From contig JAPPES010000082.1 in the NCBI GenBank assembly GCA_028824125.1, positions 1-35,037 on the forward strand: a stretch of 35,037 nucleotides of DNA. Direction: 5' to 3'. The first letter of the stretch is position 1. Every line of letters begins with the position of its first letter. The notes under the pieces were generated by a model. It saw nothing but the letters and a program-made list of their open reading frames with translations, had not been told where the DNA came from and made no database searches. The position numbers were made by a program, and so were the translations under genes. The DNA is from Candidatus Poribacteria bacterium. GTDB lineage: Bacteria > Poribacteria > WGA-4E > WGA-3G. Positions 7,789-16,321 of the stretch are shown piece by piece.

Positions 7789-9400
7789 GTATCAACTTAA
7801 TACCTATCCTCTGGAATACATTTTGAGTTTTGTGAAACGTTACCGATATTGGCTCACTGCAAGTTCAGGAATAGTCTTGTTTTGTAGTTTTCCCAGTGTC
7901 AATTTCTTCCCGCTTGCATGGATCGCTTTGGTGCCTTTATTGGTAGCACTTGAGCCGGTCGAGAATTGGAAATCGGCATTTAGCATAGGCTATGTGGCAG
8001 GATTTGTCTTTTTTGCAGGTTTACTTTTAGCGATCATCCTCTTATATCCTTATGCGAATATCTTTGCAACATTGCTTGGCTATATACTTTTGGTAGGATA
8101 TACGGCACTCTATTTCGCGGTTTTTTCGGTACTGGTACATAAGTTGCCATGGCAGTCAGGGATAATGTTTCCTTTAGCAGTTGCGTCTATCTGGGTTGCA
8201 TTAGAATGGGTGCGTAGTTGGTTGCTAACAGGATTTCCGTGGGGAAACATCGGTTATTCACAGTGGAAATATCTGCCAGGAATTCAAATCGCATCGTTAA
8301 CAGGTGCTTACGGTATTAGCTTTGTGATTGTTTTTTTTAATGCGGGAATTGCGACATTAATTCGTTGCAGGCAAGAGTGGCAAAAAGAATTGGTAGCAGT
8401 AATCGTTCCCTGCTCGTTAGCAGCGATCTGTCTTATTTATGGATATGCTGCAATAGCGACAAGCGAAAAAACATCACAAAAAAGTATGAAGGTAGCAATT
8501 ATCCCAGGAAATATTTCGCAAATTGAGAAATGGAAATCAGAAAATATTGAAAAGATCATAAAAAAATACCTCAATTTGACACGAAAAGCAGCAGTTGAAA
8601 ATCCAGACGTAATTGTTTGGCCTGAGACGACAGTTAGAGGAAGAACGATAGCGGGTGAATGGGGTGCACATGTGTCATATCGTCAATGGAAGAAATTCCA
8701 AAACTTATTCAGGCAGACGTTCGGAGAAATTGGTGGCATTCCAATGCTTATTGGTGCTACTGATCTGGATGCGTTTGGTGATTTATACAATCGGGTTATA
8801 TCAGTTTCATCAGAGGGAGAAATACTTGGAAAATACGCCAAGATGCATCTTGTGCCATTTGGTGAATATGTACCTTTAGCAGATTTTCTACCCAATTTTG
8901 TCCAATTTCATCCGTTTGAACATGGAAAAACAGTAAACCTTTTGCCAATCACAAACGTTGAAACTATGCAAACTAACAAAAAACAAATAGAAGTTGGGAC
9001 ATCAATTTGCTTTGAATCCGCCTTTCCGAACCATTTTCGGCAGTTCGTCAAAAAAGGGGCAGATGCGATGGGCATTCTCACGAATGATGCGTGGTTTGTT
9101 GGAACCGCTTTCCCTGAACTGCATCTGGCAATGGCACCTTTGCGCGCGGTAGAAAACCGAATTGCTGTCTTTCGTTGCGCGAATGGCGGATACACATGTG
9201 TTGTTGACAGTTTCGGACGAATTAGGACACCGTTTGTAACACCGCAAACCACTGAAAAATTCTTGATTGCGGATGTCCCACTTTCTGAAGGAAAACTGAC
9301 TTTCTACACCCGTTATGGTAATTGGTTGCCTATCCTCTGTTTAGTGCTTAGCATACTATGTATTGCTTATGGAATTGTAATACGATACGCAAACAAATAG
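7787..9400 (+). CDS. lnt: Apolipoprotein N-acyltransferase Lnt
   Basis: Lnt transfers a fatty acyl chain from phospholipid to the N-terminal cysteine of lipoproteins in the inner membrane. The N-terminal half has about six membrane segments with the family block EWVRSWLLTGFPWGNIGYSQ. The nitrilase-like periplasmic domain carries the Glu-Lys-Cys triad: E280 in VWPETT, K352 in YAKMHLVPFGEYVP and C408 in TSICFESAFP (numbering from 7787). A final membrane helix follows. The coordinates give the longest frame, but the promoter -10 box covers this ATG; a TTG at 7823 with GGAA 6 nt upstream, or a GTG at 7832, is more likely. The stop codon lies inside the terminal repeat of the following palindromic element. 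It fits with the LolC/E-LolD pair further on. Confidence 0.95.
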   Translation: MYQLNTYPLEYILSFVKRYRYWLTASSGIVLFCSFPSVNFFPLAWIALVPLLVALEPVENWKSAFSIGYVAGFVFFAGLLLAIILLYPYANIFATLLGYILLVGYTALYFAVFSVLVHKLPWQSGIMFPLAVASIWVALEWVRSWLLTGFPWGNIGYSQWKYLPGIQIASLTGAYGISFVIVFFNAGIATLIRCRQEWQKELVAVIVPCSLAAICLIYGYAAIATSEKTSQKSMKVAIIPGNISQIEKWKSENIEKIIKKYLNLTRKAAVENPDVIVWPETTVRGRTIAGEWGAHVSYRQWKKFQNLFRQTFGEIGGIPMLIGATDLDAFGDLYNRVISVSSEGEILGKYAKMHLVPFGEYVPLADFLPNFVQFHPFEHGKTVNLLPITNVETMQTNKKQIEVGTSICFESAFPNHFRQFVKKGADAMGILTNDAWFVGTAFPELHLAMAPLRAVENRIAVFRCANGGYTCVVDSFGRIRTPFVTPQTTEKFLIADVPLSEGKLTFYTRYGNWLPILCLVLSILCIAYGIVIRYANK

Positions 9401-9631
9401 TAAAACCTATAATTAATGGGAGATTTCTGTATCGCAAACTGTTAGTTTGCGGACTAATATGCACAAACTAAATGAAGATTAAGAAAATATTTCGGTAATG
9501 TGGCGAGGTTTCCTAACCTCGCTAAACTACCCAATTTATTTTTTAATCTTCATACAGTTTGTGCTACAATCACTGTTGTGTTTCCAAAACAGATTTATTA
9601 AAATGTCCCAATAATTTCAAAGTTCACTATA
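9397..9631. mobile_element. MITE-like palindromic element between lnt and prfB
   Basis: The left end ATAGTAAAACCTATAATTAA and the right end (inverted: TATAGTGAACTTTGAAATTA) form imperfect terminal inverted repeats. Internal perfect stems include CGCAAACT/AGTTTGCG near 9433 and GCGAGGTT/AACCTCGC near 9513. No coding frame is present. It is related to the elements at 19621-19803, 28967-29117 and 32261-32419. The lnt TAG stop lies within its left end. Confidence 0.7.
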
Positions 9632-9664
9632 CAGCCTAAATCACAGATAATTGAAAGGATATAA

Positions 9665-10772
9665 ATGTTAACAGATTTAAAAATAGAAGTTGATGCAGTG
9701 GCAAATCAACTTCATGAACTCAGGGGGTATCTTTGACCTTTCCACAAAGCAAAATGAGTTAAATGAACTTGAAAAAGAGGTCATGACACCCAATTTTTGG
9801 GGGAATTCGCAACGAGTTCAAACAGTAAATCAGCGCATTGCCGCCCTCAAAGAAGAAATTGGTGAATATGAAAAAATTAAGAGTGCTGTTGATGATTTAC
9901 AGATTCTGACAGAACTCGCCATTGAAGAAAATGATACCAGTTTGGAAACAGAGATTCAGAATGGTGTAACAACCGTTACCACGCAGCTGGAAAAGCTGGA
10001 ACTGCGGTTAATGTTAAATGGGGAGTTTGACGAGAACAACGCGATTCTTAGCATTAATCCGGGGGCAGGTGGTGTTGATGCGCAAGACTGGGCAGGTATG
10101 TTGATGCGCATGTATCTCCGTTGGTGCGACCAGCGCAACTACACGACTGAAATCGCAGACCTTACGGCTGGTGACGAAGCAGGCATTAAAGGCACTACAA
10201 TTTTTGTGAGAGGCGCCTCTGCTTACGGTTACCTACAAGCAGAATCCGGCGTGCATCGGCTTGTTCGTTTATCTCCGTTTGATTATAACAATAGACGGCA
10301 TACCTCATTCGCCGCAGTGCACGTTACGCCAGAAATTGACGAAAGTGTTGATGTTGAAATCAATACCGAAGACCTTCGGATTGATACTTATAGAGCCAGT
10401 GGTGCTGGTGGACAACACGTGAATGTTACGGACTCGGCAGTCCGAATTACCCATATTCCGACAGGTATTATGGTGCAATGTCAGAATGAGCGTTCCCAGC
10501 ACAAAAACCGAGAAATCGCAATGAAGGAATTGCGCTCTCGCTTGTACATCCATTTTAGAGCACAACGTGACGAAGAACTTGCAAAACTCCAACCCGAAAG
10601 ACGAGATATTGACTTCGGAAGCCAAATCCGATCTTATGTACTACATCCGTATCAACGCGTCAAAGATACGAGAACAAATGTCGAGACAGGTAATGTTGAC
10701 GCTGTTTTGAATGGTGATATTGATATGTTTATTGAAAGTTTTTTGAAAATGAAGGCGGCAGAAAATAAGTAA
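9665..10772 (+). CDS. prfB: Peptide chain release factor 2 (programmed +1 frameshift)
   Basis: RF2 terminates translation at UGA and UAA. Translation starts at the ATG at 9665 (AAAGGA upstream) and runs 23 codons to an in-frame TGA at 9734-9736, where CTT slips +1 and reading continues as GAC at 9735. The product is about 368 residues, the usual size. Downstream are the SPF stop-codon recognition tripeptide (VRLSPFDYNN) and the catalytic GGQ loop (ASGAGGQHVNVTDSAVR). The codon-match blocks RRHTSFAAVHV and RIYVLHP-like RSYVLHPYQRVKD are typical. Annotation that starts at the ATG at 9690 misses the true N-terminus. Two secreted beta-helix genes follow closely but are not functionally linked. 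Confidence 0.97.
9720..9737 (+). promoter_or_regulatory. RF2 autoregulatory +1 frameshift site
   Basis: The sequence CAGGGGGTATCTTTGAC has all the classical parts: an internal Shine-Dalgarno-like AGGGGG, the slippery CTT, the poor-context TGA and a following C. Low RF2 favours frameshifting and raises RF2 synthesis. Its presence shows that UGA is read as stop in this organism. Confidence 0.96.
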
Positions 10773-10794
10773 GTCCCTTTGATAGGAGGAAAAG

Positions 10795-12183
10795 ATGAAA
10801 ACTTTTAGATGTTTCGCATATTTTTCTATTATTCTAAGTCTACTTTGTGTCAATACCCTAACATTCGCCGCAGTGATTCATGTTCCTGCGGATCATCCTA
10901 CAATTCAAGCAGGTATTAATGCTGCAAAGGATGGTGACACGGTTTTAGTTGCTGATGGCACATACAGCGGGGTAGGTAATGTAAACCTTGACTTTCTGGG
11001 AAAACAGATCATTGTCAAATCTGAGAATGGTCCTGAGGCGACAATTGTAGACTGTCAGTCAATTCCTAATACACGCGGATTTATCTTTCAAAATGAGGAG
11101 ACAAATGATGTTGTGTTAGAAGGATTTACAATTACAAATGGAAACCATGAGGGGTGGGGCGGAATATATTGCACCAATTCTGCACCGACAATTAAGAACT
11201 GCTATATTCTGTCAAATAGAGGAGGAATCTACTGCTTTGCTTCTAATCCGAAAATTATAGACTCTAAAATATCCAACAACTATTCTGGTGCTGGCGTTTC
11301 TTTTTGGGAGCATCCTGAAAAGGATTATGATGATGGCAAAATCAATAGACCACGTCTAATCAATTGTATTATATCTGAGAATGAGAACGCTGGCATTTCA
11401 AGTTTTGATGGTGCTTCTGTTGAAATCATAGACTGCAAAGTTTACAAAAACGGAAGACGTGGTATTGTCAGCGATTACTTTTCCAGTGTTTATATAAGAT
11501 ATTGTGAAATTTTTCGGAATACTGGTGGTGGTATAAAAGGCACTGAATATTCAGGTGTAAATATCGTTGATTCGATTATCAAACAGAATACAGCTGAAAA
11601 TGGTGGCGGCATCTTTTGTAGTCCTACATCAAGGCTTAAAGTTATCGGTTGTGTTATTGCAGAAAACATAGCAACAGAATCAGGTGGTGGTATTGATATT
11701 TATTCTTCCTTTGGACATGCGTCTATAGCTTACTGTACAATTACAAGAAACACTGCGAATGTTAGAGGTGGCGGTGTGCATGTTGAGCTCAGGGGTTCAC
11801 CCTTTAATTGCTCTAAGTCTATTATTTGGGGAAATATGTCAAAAGGCACTCACCCAGAATTTTTCGCAACGGGCCCAACCGTTAGCATTAGATCATGTGA
11901 TTTAAGACACGGTCTTGAAGGATTTGGAGATAAATGGGCTGAGTTTATTTTCTATGAAGACAACATTGACGAAGACCCACTCTTCGTAAATGCTGAAAGT
12001 GGTGATTATAGGCTTAGACATAACAGCCCTGCTATTACAATGGGGGCAACCGCACCTCGTGAAGACCTGGAAGAGGAAGAAGAACAAGACCTGGAAGAAA
12101 GAGAAGATTTTATAGAGAAATCTCTTAGTGTGAACTCAGTAGGAAAACGTATTGTAAAATGGGCAGACCTGAAGCGGAAATAA
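10795..12183 (+). CDS. Secreted right-handed beta-helix protein 1
   Basis: The 462-residue protein has a signal peptide (cleavage near TFAAV) and then the opening common to many secreted beta-helix proteins: IHVPADHPTIQAGINAAKDG, DTVLVADGTYSG. Repeated parallel beta-helix turns follow from about residue 60 to 370, with many Asn/Gly-rich steps (NGGGIFC, ESGGGIDIY, RGGGVHV). Next come the SIIWGN and DPLFVNAESGDYRL blocks that usually close this fold. A very acidic linker (EDLEEEEEQDLEERED) leads to a 20-residue basic tail shared with the next gene. The fold suggests polysaccharide binding or cleavage, but no catalytic residues can be assigned. AGGAGG precedes the ATG. It starts 22 nt after prfB. 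Confidence 0.85.
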   Translation: MKTFRCFAYFSIILSLLCVNTLTFAAVIHVPADHPTIQAGINAAKDGDTVLVADGTYSGVGNVNLDFLGKQIIVKSENGPEATIVDCQSIPNTRGFIFQNEETNDVVLEGFTITNGNHEGWGGIYCTNSAPTIKNCYILSNRGGIYCFASNPKIIDSKISNNYSGAGVSFWEHPEKDYDDGKINRPRLINCIISENENAGISSFDGASVEIIDCKVYKNGRRGIVSDYFSSVYIRYCEIFRNTGGGIKGTEYSGVNIVDSIIKQNTAENGGGIFCSPTSRLKVIGCVIAENIATESGGGIDIYSSFGHASIAYCTITRNTANVRGGGVHVELRGSPFNCSKSIIWGNMSKGTHPEFFATGPTVSIRSCDLRHGLEGFGDKWAEFIFYEDNIDEDPLFVNAESGDYRLRHNSPAITMGATAPREDLEEEEEQDLEEREDFIEKSLSVNSVGKRIVKWADLKRK

Positions 12184-12208
12184 ATTGTGACTTAAGATAG
12201 GAGGATAC

Positions 12209-13588
12209 ATGAACATTCATAGAGGTTGTGTATACATCTTTATCTATCTAATCTTGCTTTGTGGAAATATCTCCACCTTTTCTGCAACGATTGATGTACC
12301 TGCTGATCGCCCTACAATTCAATCTGGCATTGACGCAGCAAAAGATGGGGATACGGTTTTAGTAGCAGATGGAATCTACAAAGGCGAAGGAAATGTCAAT
12401 ATAGATTTTAAGGGAAAACGGATTACCGTAAAATCACAGAATGGTGCAAAGGCAACAATCATTGATTGTGAAGAAGAGGTTGAAACAAGAGGGTTTACTT
12501 TCCACAACGAAGAGACAAATGACTCTGTGTTGGACGGATTTACAATCAGAAATGGTGTGCATGAGTTAGGTGGTGGCATCTACTGCAGCAACGCTTCACC
12601 GACAATTAAAAACTGCGTGATTACCAAAAACCGATCAATTGCACCGAATTTAGAAGGTCTCGGCGGTGGTGGAATTTACTGCTTTAATTCCGATGCCATC
12701 ATAACTGCATGCAAAATTATAGACAATAGTGCAAATTCTGGTCACGGTGGCGGTGTTCTCTTTACATTTACAGGAATTGCAAGAAAAACCAAAAGTCAAC
12801 CGAGTCTAATCAATTGCACAATTTCAAAGAATGACGGTGATGGTATTTTCTGCTATGACGATGTGAAGCCGATTATAAAGGATTGCACAATATCTCTGAA
12901 TAATGGCATGGGCATTGTATTTAACCGTTTCGCACGAGGTAAGCCTATAACCAATTGTCTTATTACACAAAACAGAGGCAGTGGTATTGATTGCAGATAC
13001 TACTCCTATATGAATATTACTGATTCTATCATTACCCGAAACAGGGCTGAATTCGGTGGTGGAATTTACTGTGATAGGTCGTCTATTATTGAAGTCTCTG
13101 AATGTGTAATCGCGCAAAATGTCGCAACAAAGTCTGGTGGTGGAATTTATTTAGATTTAAAGTGGGGACACGCAGAAATTACGCATTGTACAATTGCGCA
13201 TAATACCGCAAAAGCAGAAGGTGGCGGCGTATATGCTATTATAGAGTTTTCATTCTTTAATTTGTCCAACTCTATTGTTTGGGGTAATAACACAAATGGT
13301 GATCATGCTGAATTTGCTGGAGGAGGCAGAAGGATAACTATTAAGTCATGCAATATTCAGGACGGTCTTGAAGGAATCGGGCACGAACCTGATGGGAACT
13401 GGTTTACCTATATAAACAACATTGATGCGGATCCGCTCTTCGTTGATGCGGACAGAGGGGACTATAGGCTAAAAGAGAATAGTCCAGCTGCCGCAATGGG
13501 TGCGCAATCATCGTCTATCAGAAAAGCACTCAGCGTAACCGCAGTTGGAAAAAAACTGGTAAAATGGGGTGAGCTCAAACGTAGATGA
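12209..13588 (+). CDS. Secreted right-handed beta-helix protein 2 (tandem paralogue)
   Basis: This 459-residue paralogue of the preceding gene starts 25 nt downstream with its own AGGAGG site. The signal peptide, the VPADRPTIQSGIDAAKDG opening, the beta-helix repeats (GGGIYC, SGHGGGVLF, FGGGIYCD, SGGGIYL), SIVWGN and DPLFVDADRGDYRL all align with gene 1. It lacks the long acidic linker but keeps the C-terminal tail ALSVTAVGKKLVKWGELKR. The pair arose by tandem duplication and has since diverged well beyond recent duplication. A surface or extracellular carbohydrate-related role is plausible; no enzyme activity can be assigned. Confidence 0.85.
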   Translation: MNIHRGCVYIFIYLILLCGNISTFSATIDVPADRPTIQSGIDAAKDGDTVLVADGIYKGEGNVNIDFKGKRITVKSQNGAKATIIDCEEEVETRGFTFHNEETNDSVLDGFTIRNGVHELGGGIYCSNASPTIKNCVITKNRSIAPNLEGLGGGGIYCFNSDAIITACKIIDNSANSGHGGGVLFTFTGIARKTKSQPSLINCTISKNDGDGIFCYDDVKPIIKDCTISLNNGMGIVFNRFARGKPITNCLITQNRGSGIDCRYYSYMNITDSIITRNRAEFGGGIYCDRSSIIEVSECVIAQNVATKSGGGIYLDLKWGHAEITHCTIAHNTAKAEGGGVYAIIEFSFFNLSNSIVWGNNTNGDHAEFAGGGRRITIKSCNIQDGLEGIGHEPDGNWFTYINNIDADPLFVDADRGDYRLKENSPAAAMGAQSSSIRKALSVTAVGKKLVKWGELKRR

Positions 13589-13603
13589 TTTTCCAGTTTC
13601 ATG

Positions 13604-13632
13604 TTGCATCAGATAGAAAATAAAGGTATAAT
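13604..13632 (+). promoter_or_regulatory. Sigma-70-type promoter of lysS
   Basis: TTGCAT (13604-13609) and a perfect TATAAT (13627-13632) are separated by 17 nt, about 36 nt before the lysS ATG. It separates the lysS unit from the beta-helix genes. Confidence 0.7.
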
Positions 13633-13667
13633 TAAAACGGTCACAAGATAGAAAGGAGGGTAGATGT

Positions 13668-15140
13668 ATGGAAGAAACAAATGAGTTAATGCGACAACGC
13701 AAAGAAAAATTAAATGAAATCCGTGAAGCAGGGATTGACCCTTATCCTCATCGATATGCCCCGACACATACAACATCAGGGATACTCCAGGAATTTGAAG
13801 ATGTCAATGAAACCCCAGACGAAACAAACCGAGTTACTATCGCTGGCAGGATTATGACCAAGCGCGATCATGGCAAAAGTAGTTTCGCACATTTGCAAGA
13901 TAGTACCGGACAAATCCAAATTTATGTACGTCGAGACGATATAGGAGCAGACTCTTATCGGATCTATCGGCGATTTGATGTGGGGGATATTATCGGTGCA
14001 AGTGGTGTTGTTTTCCGAACACGTACGGGTGAATTAACAATCCTCGTTGATGCAGTGGAACTACTCTCTAAATCTATCCGACCCCTTCCTGAAAAATGGC
14101 ACGGCTTACAAGATAAACAGACTCGCTATAGACAACGTTATGCTGATCTCATCATGAATCCTGAAGTGAAGGAGGTCTTTGTCCAGAGGACAAAAATTGT
14201 CCAAGCTATTCGGGATATGCTCAATGAACAAAATTTTATGGAAGTGGAAACACCTGTGTTGCAACCAATCTACGGTGGTGCAAGTGCACGTCCCTTTACA
14301 ACGTATCATAACACCTTAGACCAACCGTTATATCTTCGCATTGCAAATGAACTTTACCTAAAACGACTCATAGTAGGTGGACTTAATCGGGTATACGAAT
14401 TTTCGCGAGACTTCCGCAATGAAGGTATGGATCGCGATCACAACCCAGAATTTACCATGCTTGAACTCTATCTGGCTTATGCAGATTACCTTGAGGTGAT
14501 GGAACTCACAGAAAATCTGATTGCGCAAACGGTGGAGAAAATTCATAGCACAACAAAAATTACCTATCAGGATCAGAAATTAGATTTTACACCCCCGTGG
14601 CGAAGAATAACGATGACAGAATCTATTCAAGAATATAGCGATTTTGATCCCGAGGCACTTTCTGCCCATGAACTCTATACAAAGGCATCAAATGCAGGTA
14701 TTGAATTGGCAGGAGACGAATCAAAGGGCGAAATAATTGCTGAATTATTTGACGTTTATGTGGAGTCGAAACTGATTCAACCGACTTTTATCTATGACTA
14801 TCCCATTGAAGTGTCACCTTTCGCGAAAAAGAAACCTGAAAATCCAGAACTCGTAGAACGGTTTGAATTTTTTATCAGTGGTATGGAAGTTGGTAATGCC
14901 TTTAGTGAGCTTAATGACCCGATTGACCAACGGCAGCGCTTTATGGAACAAGCAAGCAAGTTAGCAAAAGGGGATGAGGAAGCATTCATGGTTGACGAAG
15001 ATTATCTGCGTGCGTTGGAATACGGCATGCCGCCCACGGGCGGACTCGGCATCGGAATAGATAGGTTGACGATGTTGTTAACGGATCAATACTCAATACG
15101 GGATGTAATCTTATTTCCGCAGATGCGTCCAGAAAATTAA
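13668..15140 (+). CDS. lysS: Lysyl-tRNA synthetase, class II
   Basis: LysRS charges tRNA-Lys with lysine using ATP. The 490-residue protein has the N-terminal OB-fold anticodon-binding domain (RVTIAGRIMTKRDHGKSSFAHLQD near residues 55-80). The class II catalytic core follows, with motif 2 (FRNEGMDRDHNPEFTMLELY) and motif 3 (GGLGIGIDRLTMLL). The lysine-site block EVSPFAKKKPENPELVERFE is also present. AGGAGGG lies 7 nt or more before the ATG, and its own promoter is visible. The acetyltransferase gene behind it starts 1 nt after the stop codon, so the three genes 13668-16250 are probably one transcript. Confidence 0.97.
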   Translation: MEETNELMRQRKEKLNEIREAGIDPYPHRYAPTHTTSGILQEFEDVNETPDETNRVTIAGRIMTKRDHGKSSFAHLQDSTGQIQIYVRRDDIGADSYRIYRRFDVGDIIGASGVVFRTRTGELTILVDAVELLSKSIRPLPEKWHGLQDKQTRYRQRYADLIMNPEVKEVFVQRTKIVQAIRDMLNEQNFMEVETPVLQPIYGGASARPFTTYHNTLDQPLYLRIANELYLKRLIVGGLNRVYEFSRDFRNEGMDRDHNPEFTMLELYLAYADYLEVMELTENLIAQTVEKIHSTTKITYQDQKLDFTPPWRRITMTESIQEYSDFDPEALSAHELYTKASNAGIELAGDESKGEIIAELFDVYVESKLIQPTFIYDYPIEVSPFAKKKPENPELVERFEFFISGMEVGNAFSELNDPIDQRQRFMEQASKLAKGDEEAFMVDEDYLRALEYGMPPTGGLGIGIDRLTMLLTDQYSIRDVILFPQMRPEN

Positions 15141-15141
15141 A

Positions 15142-15693
15142 ATGAAAACCGCTCCAACATTATCCACAGAAAGGCTTATATTGCGTCCTTTTACACTTGA
15201 AGACGCTGCAGATGTGAAACAACTTACAGATGATCCTGATATGGCATCAACAAGTTATGATATAGAAAATCCATACAAAGATGGTATGGCAGAGAAGTTG
15301 ATTGAATGGTATAACCAAAAATTTGAAAAGGGAGAAGGGATTTTTTTTGCGATTACGTTTATAACAGACGGAACTTTGATTGGTGAAGTAGACTTGACAT
15401 TCCGGACTCACCTTCCTTACAAAGATGCATCACTGAACTATTGGATAGGGAAATCGTATTGGAACTGTGGATATTGCACTGAGGCAGCAAAGGTTGTTGT
15501 TGCTTATGGGTTTCGAGAACATGACATTGAGTTAATTTTCGCCGAGCACTTCAAACGAAATCCCGCCTCTGGCAGAGTAATGCAAAAAATAGGAATGCAC
15601 TACAGTGATTTTTATCCCAAAGACCCAGAAGATGATTCTTCTGAGGATACGATAGTATATATTATTGAAAAGAGTGAGTTTGAAGAAAGATGA
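15142..15693 (+). CDS. GNAT-family N-acetyltransferase (RimJ/RimL type) 1
   Basis: The 183-residue protein opens with the RimJ-like TERLILRPFTLEDA. It has the acetyl-CoA-binding region in LNYWIGKSYWNCGYCTEAAK and the terminal NPASGRVMQKIGM block. The family acetylates protein N-termini or small molecules; the substrate is unknown here. It starts one base after the lysS stop and overlaps the next acetyltransferase gene by 4 bases (ATGA), which points to translational coupling. Confidence 0.88.
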   Translation: MKTAPTLSTERLILRPFTLEDAADVKQLTDDPDMASTSYDIENPYKDGMAEKLIEWYNQKFEKGEGIFFAITFITDGTLIGEVDLTFRTHLPYKDASLNYWIGKSYWNCGYCTEAAKVVVAYGFREHDIELIFAEHFKRNPASGRVMQKIGMHYSDFYPKDPEDDSSEDTIVYIIEKSEFEER

Positions 15694-16250
15694 TAACCGC
15701 GCCAACACTACACACAGAAAGATTGATACTCTGTCCTTTTTCACTTGAAGATGCCCCAGAGGTGCAACGCTTCGCTGGCGATCGCGATGTGGCATCAACT
15801 ACATGTGCAATACCACATCCCTATGAAGATGGTATGGCAGAGGAGTGGATTAGTACTCATCAACAAGGTTTTGACAAGGGAACAGGCGTCAATCTGGCGA
15901 TAACGCTTAAAGACACCCCCAAATTAGATAGTACTATTTTGATTGGTGCAATTGATATACGCATAGATCCTACTGATAAAATTGGAGAACTCGGTTATTG
16001 GGTCGGTAAACCGTATTGGAATAGTGGATATTGTACAGAAGCGGCGAAAGTAATCGTAAACTATGCTTTTGACGTTTTAGAACTAACGAGCATTCATGCT
16101 TTCTATCTTAAAAGAAATTCTGCATCGGGACGTGTATTGCAGAAAATCGGGATGCAATTTGAAGAGTCCTTCCCGAAAGCAGTAGAAAAGTGGGGCGTGC
16201 TTGAAGATTTAGTGAAATACAGTATACAAAATGAAATATATAATTCTTAA
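15690..16250 (+). CDS. GNAT-family N-acetyltransferase (RimJ/RimL type) 2
   Basis: This 186-residue paralogue of the upstream gene shares TERLILCPFSLEDA, the LGYWVGKPYWNSGYCTEAAK acetyl-CoA block and NSASGRVLQKIGMQFEE. It also has a more canonical ILIGAIDIRID strand. Its ATG overlaps the previous TGA. The two are old tandem duplicates. The substrate is unknown. Confidence 0.88.
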   Translation: MITAPTLHTERLILCPFSLEDAPEVQRFAGDRDVASTTCAIPHPYEDGMAEEWISTHQQGFDKGTGVNLAITLKDTPKLDSTILIGAIDIRIDPTDKIGELGYWVGKPYWNSGYCTEAAKVIVNYAFDVLELTSIHAFYLKRNSASGRVLQKIGMQFEESFPKAVEKWGVLEDLVKYSIQNEIYNS

Positions 16251-16321
16251 CAGGAAAAACACAACTGCTTTAGTAGGCTACAGATGCCTTGATAACTTGT
16301 TCTAAATAGCATTTTAAAAAT

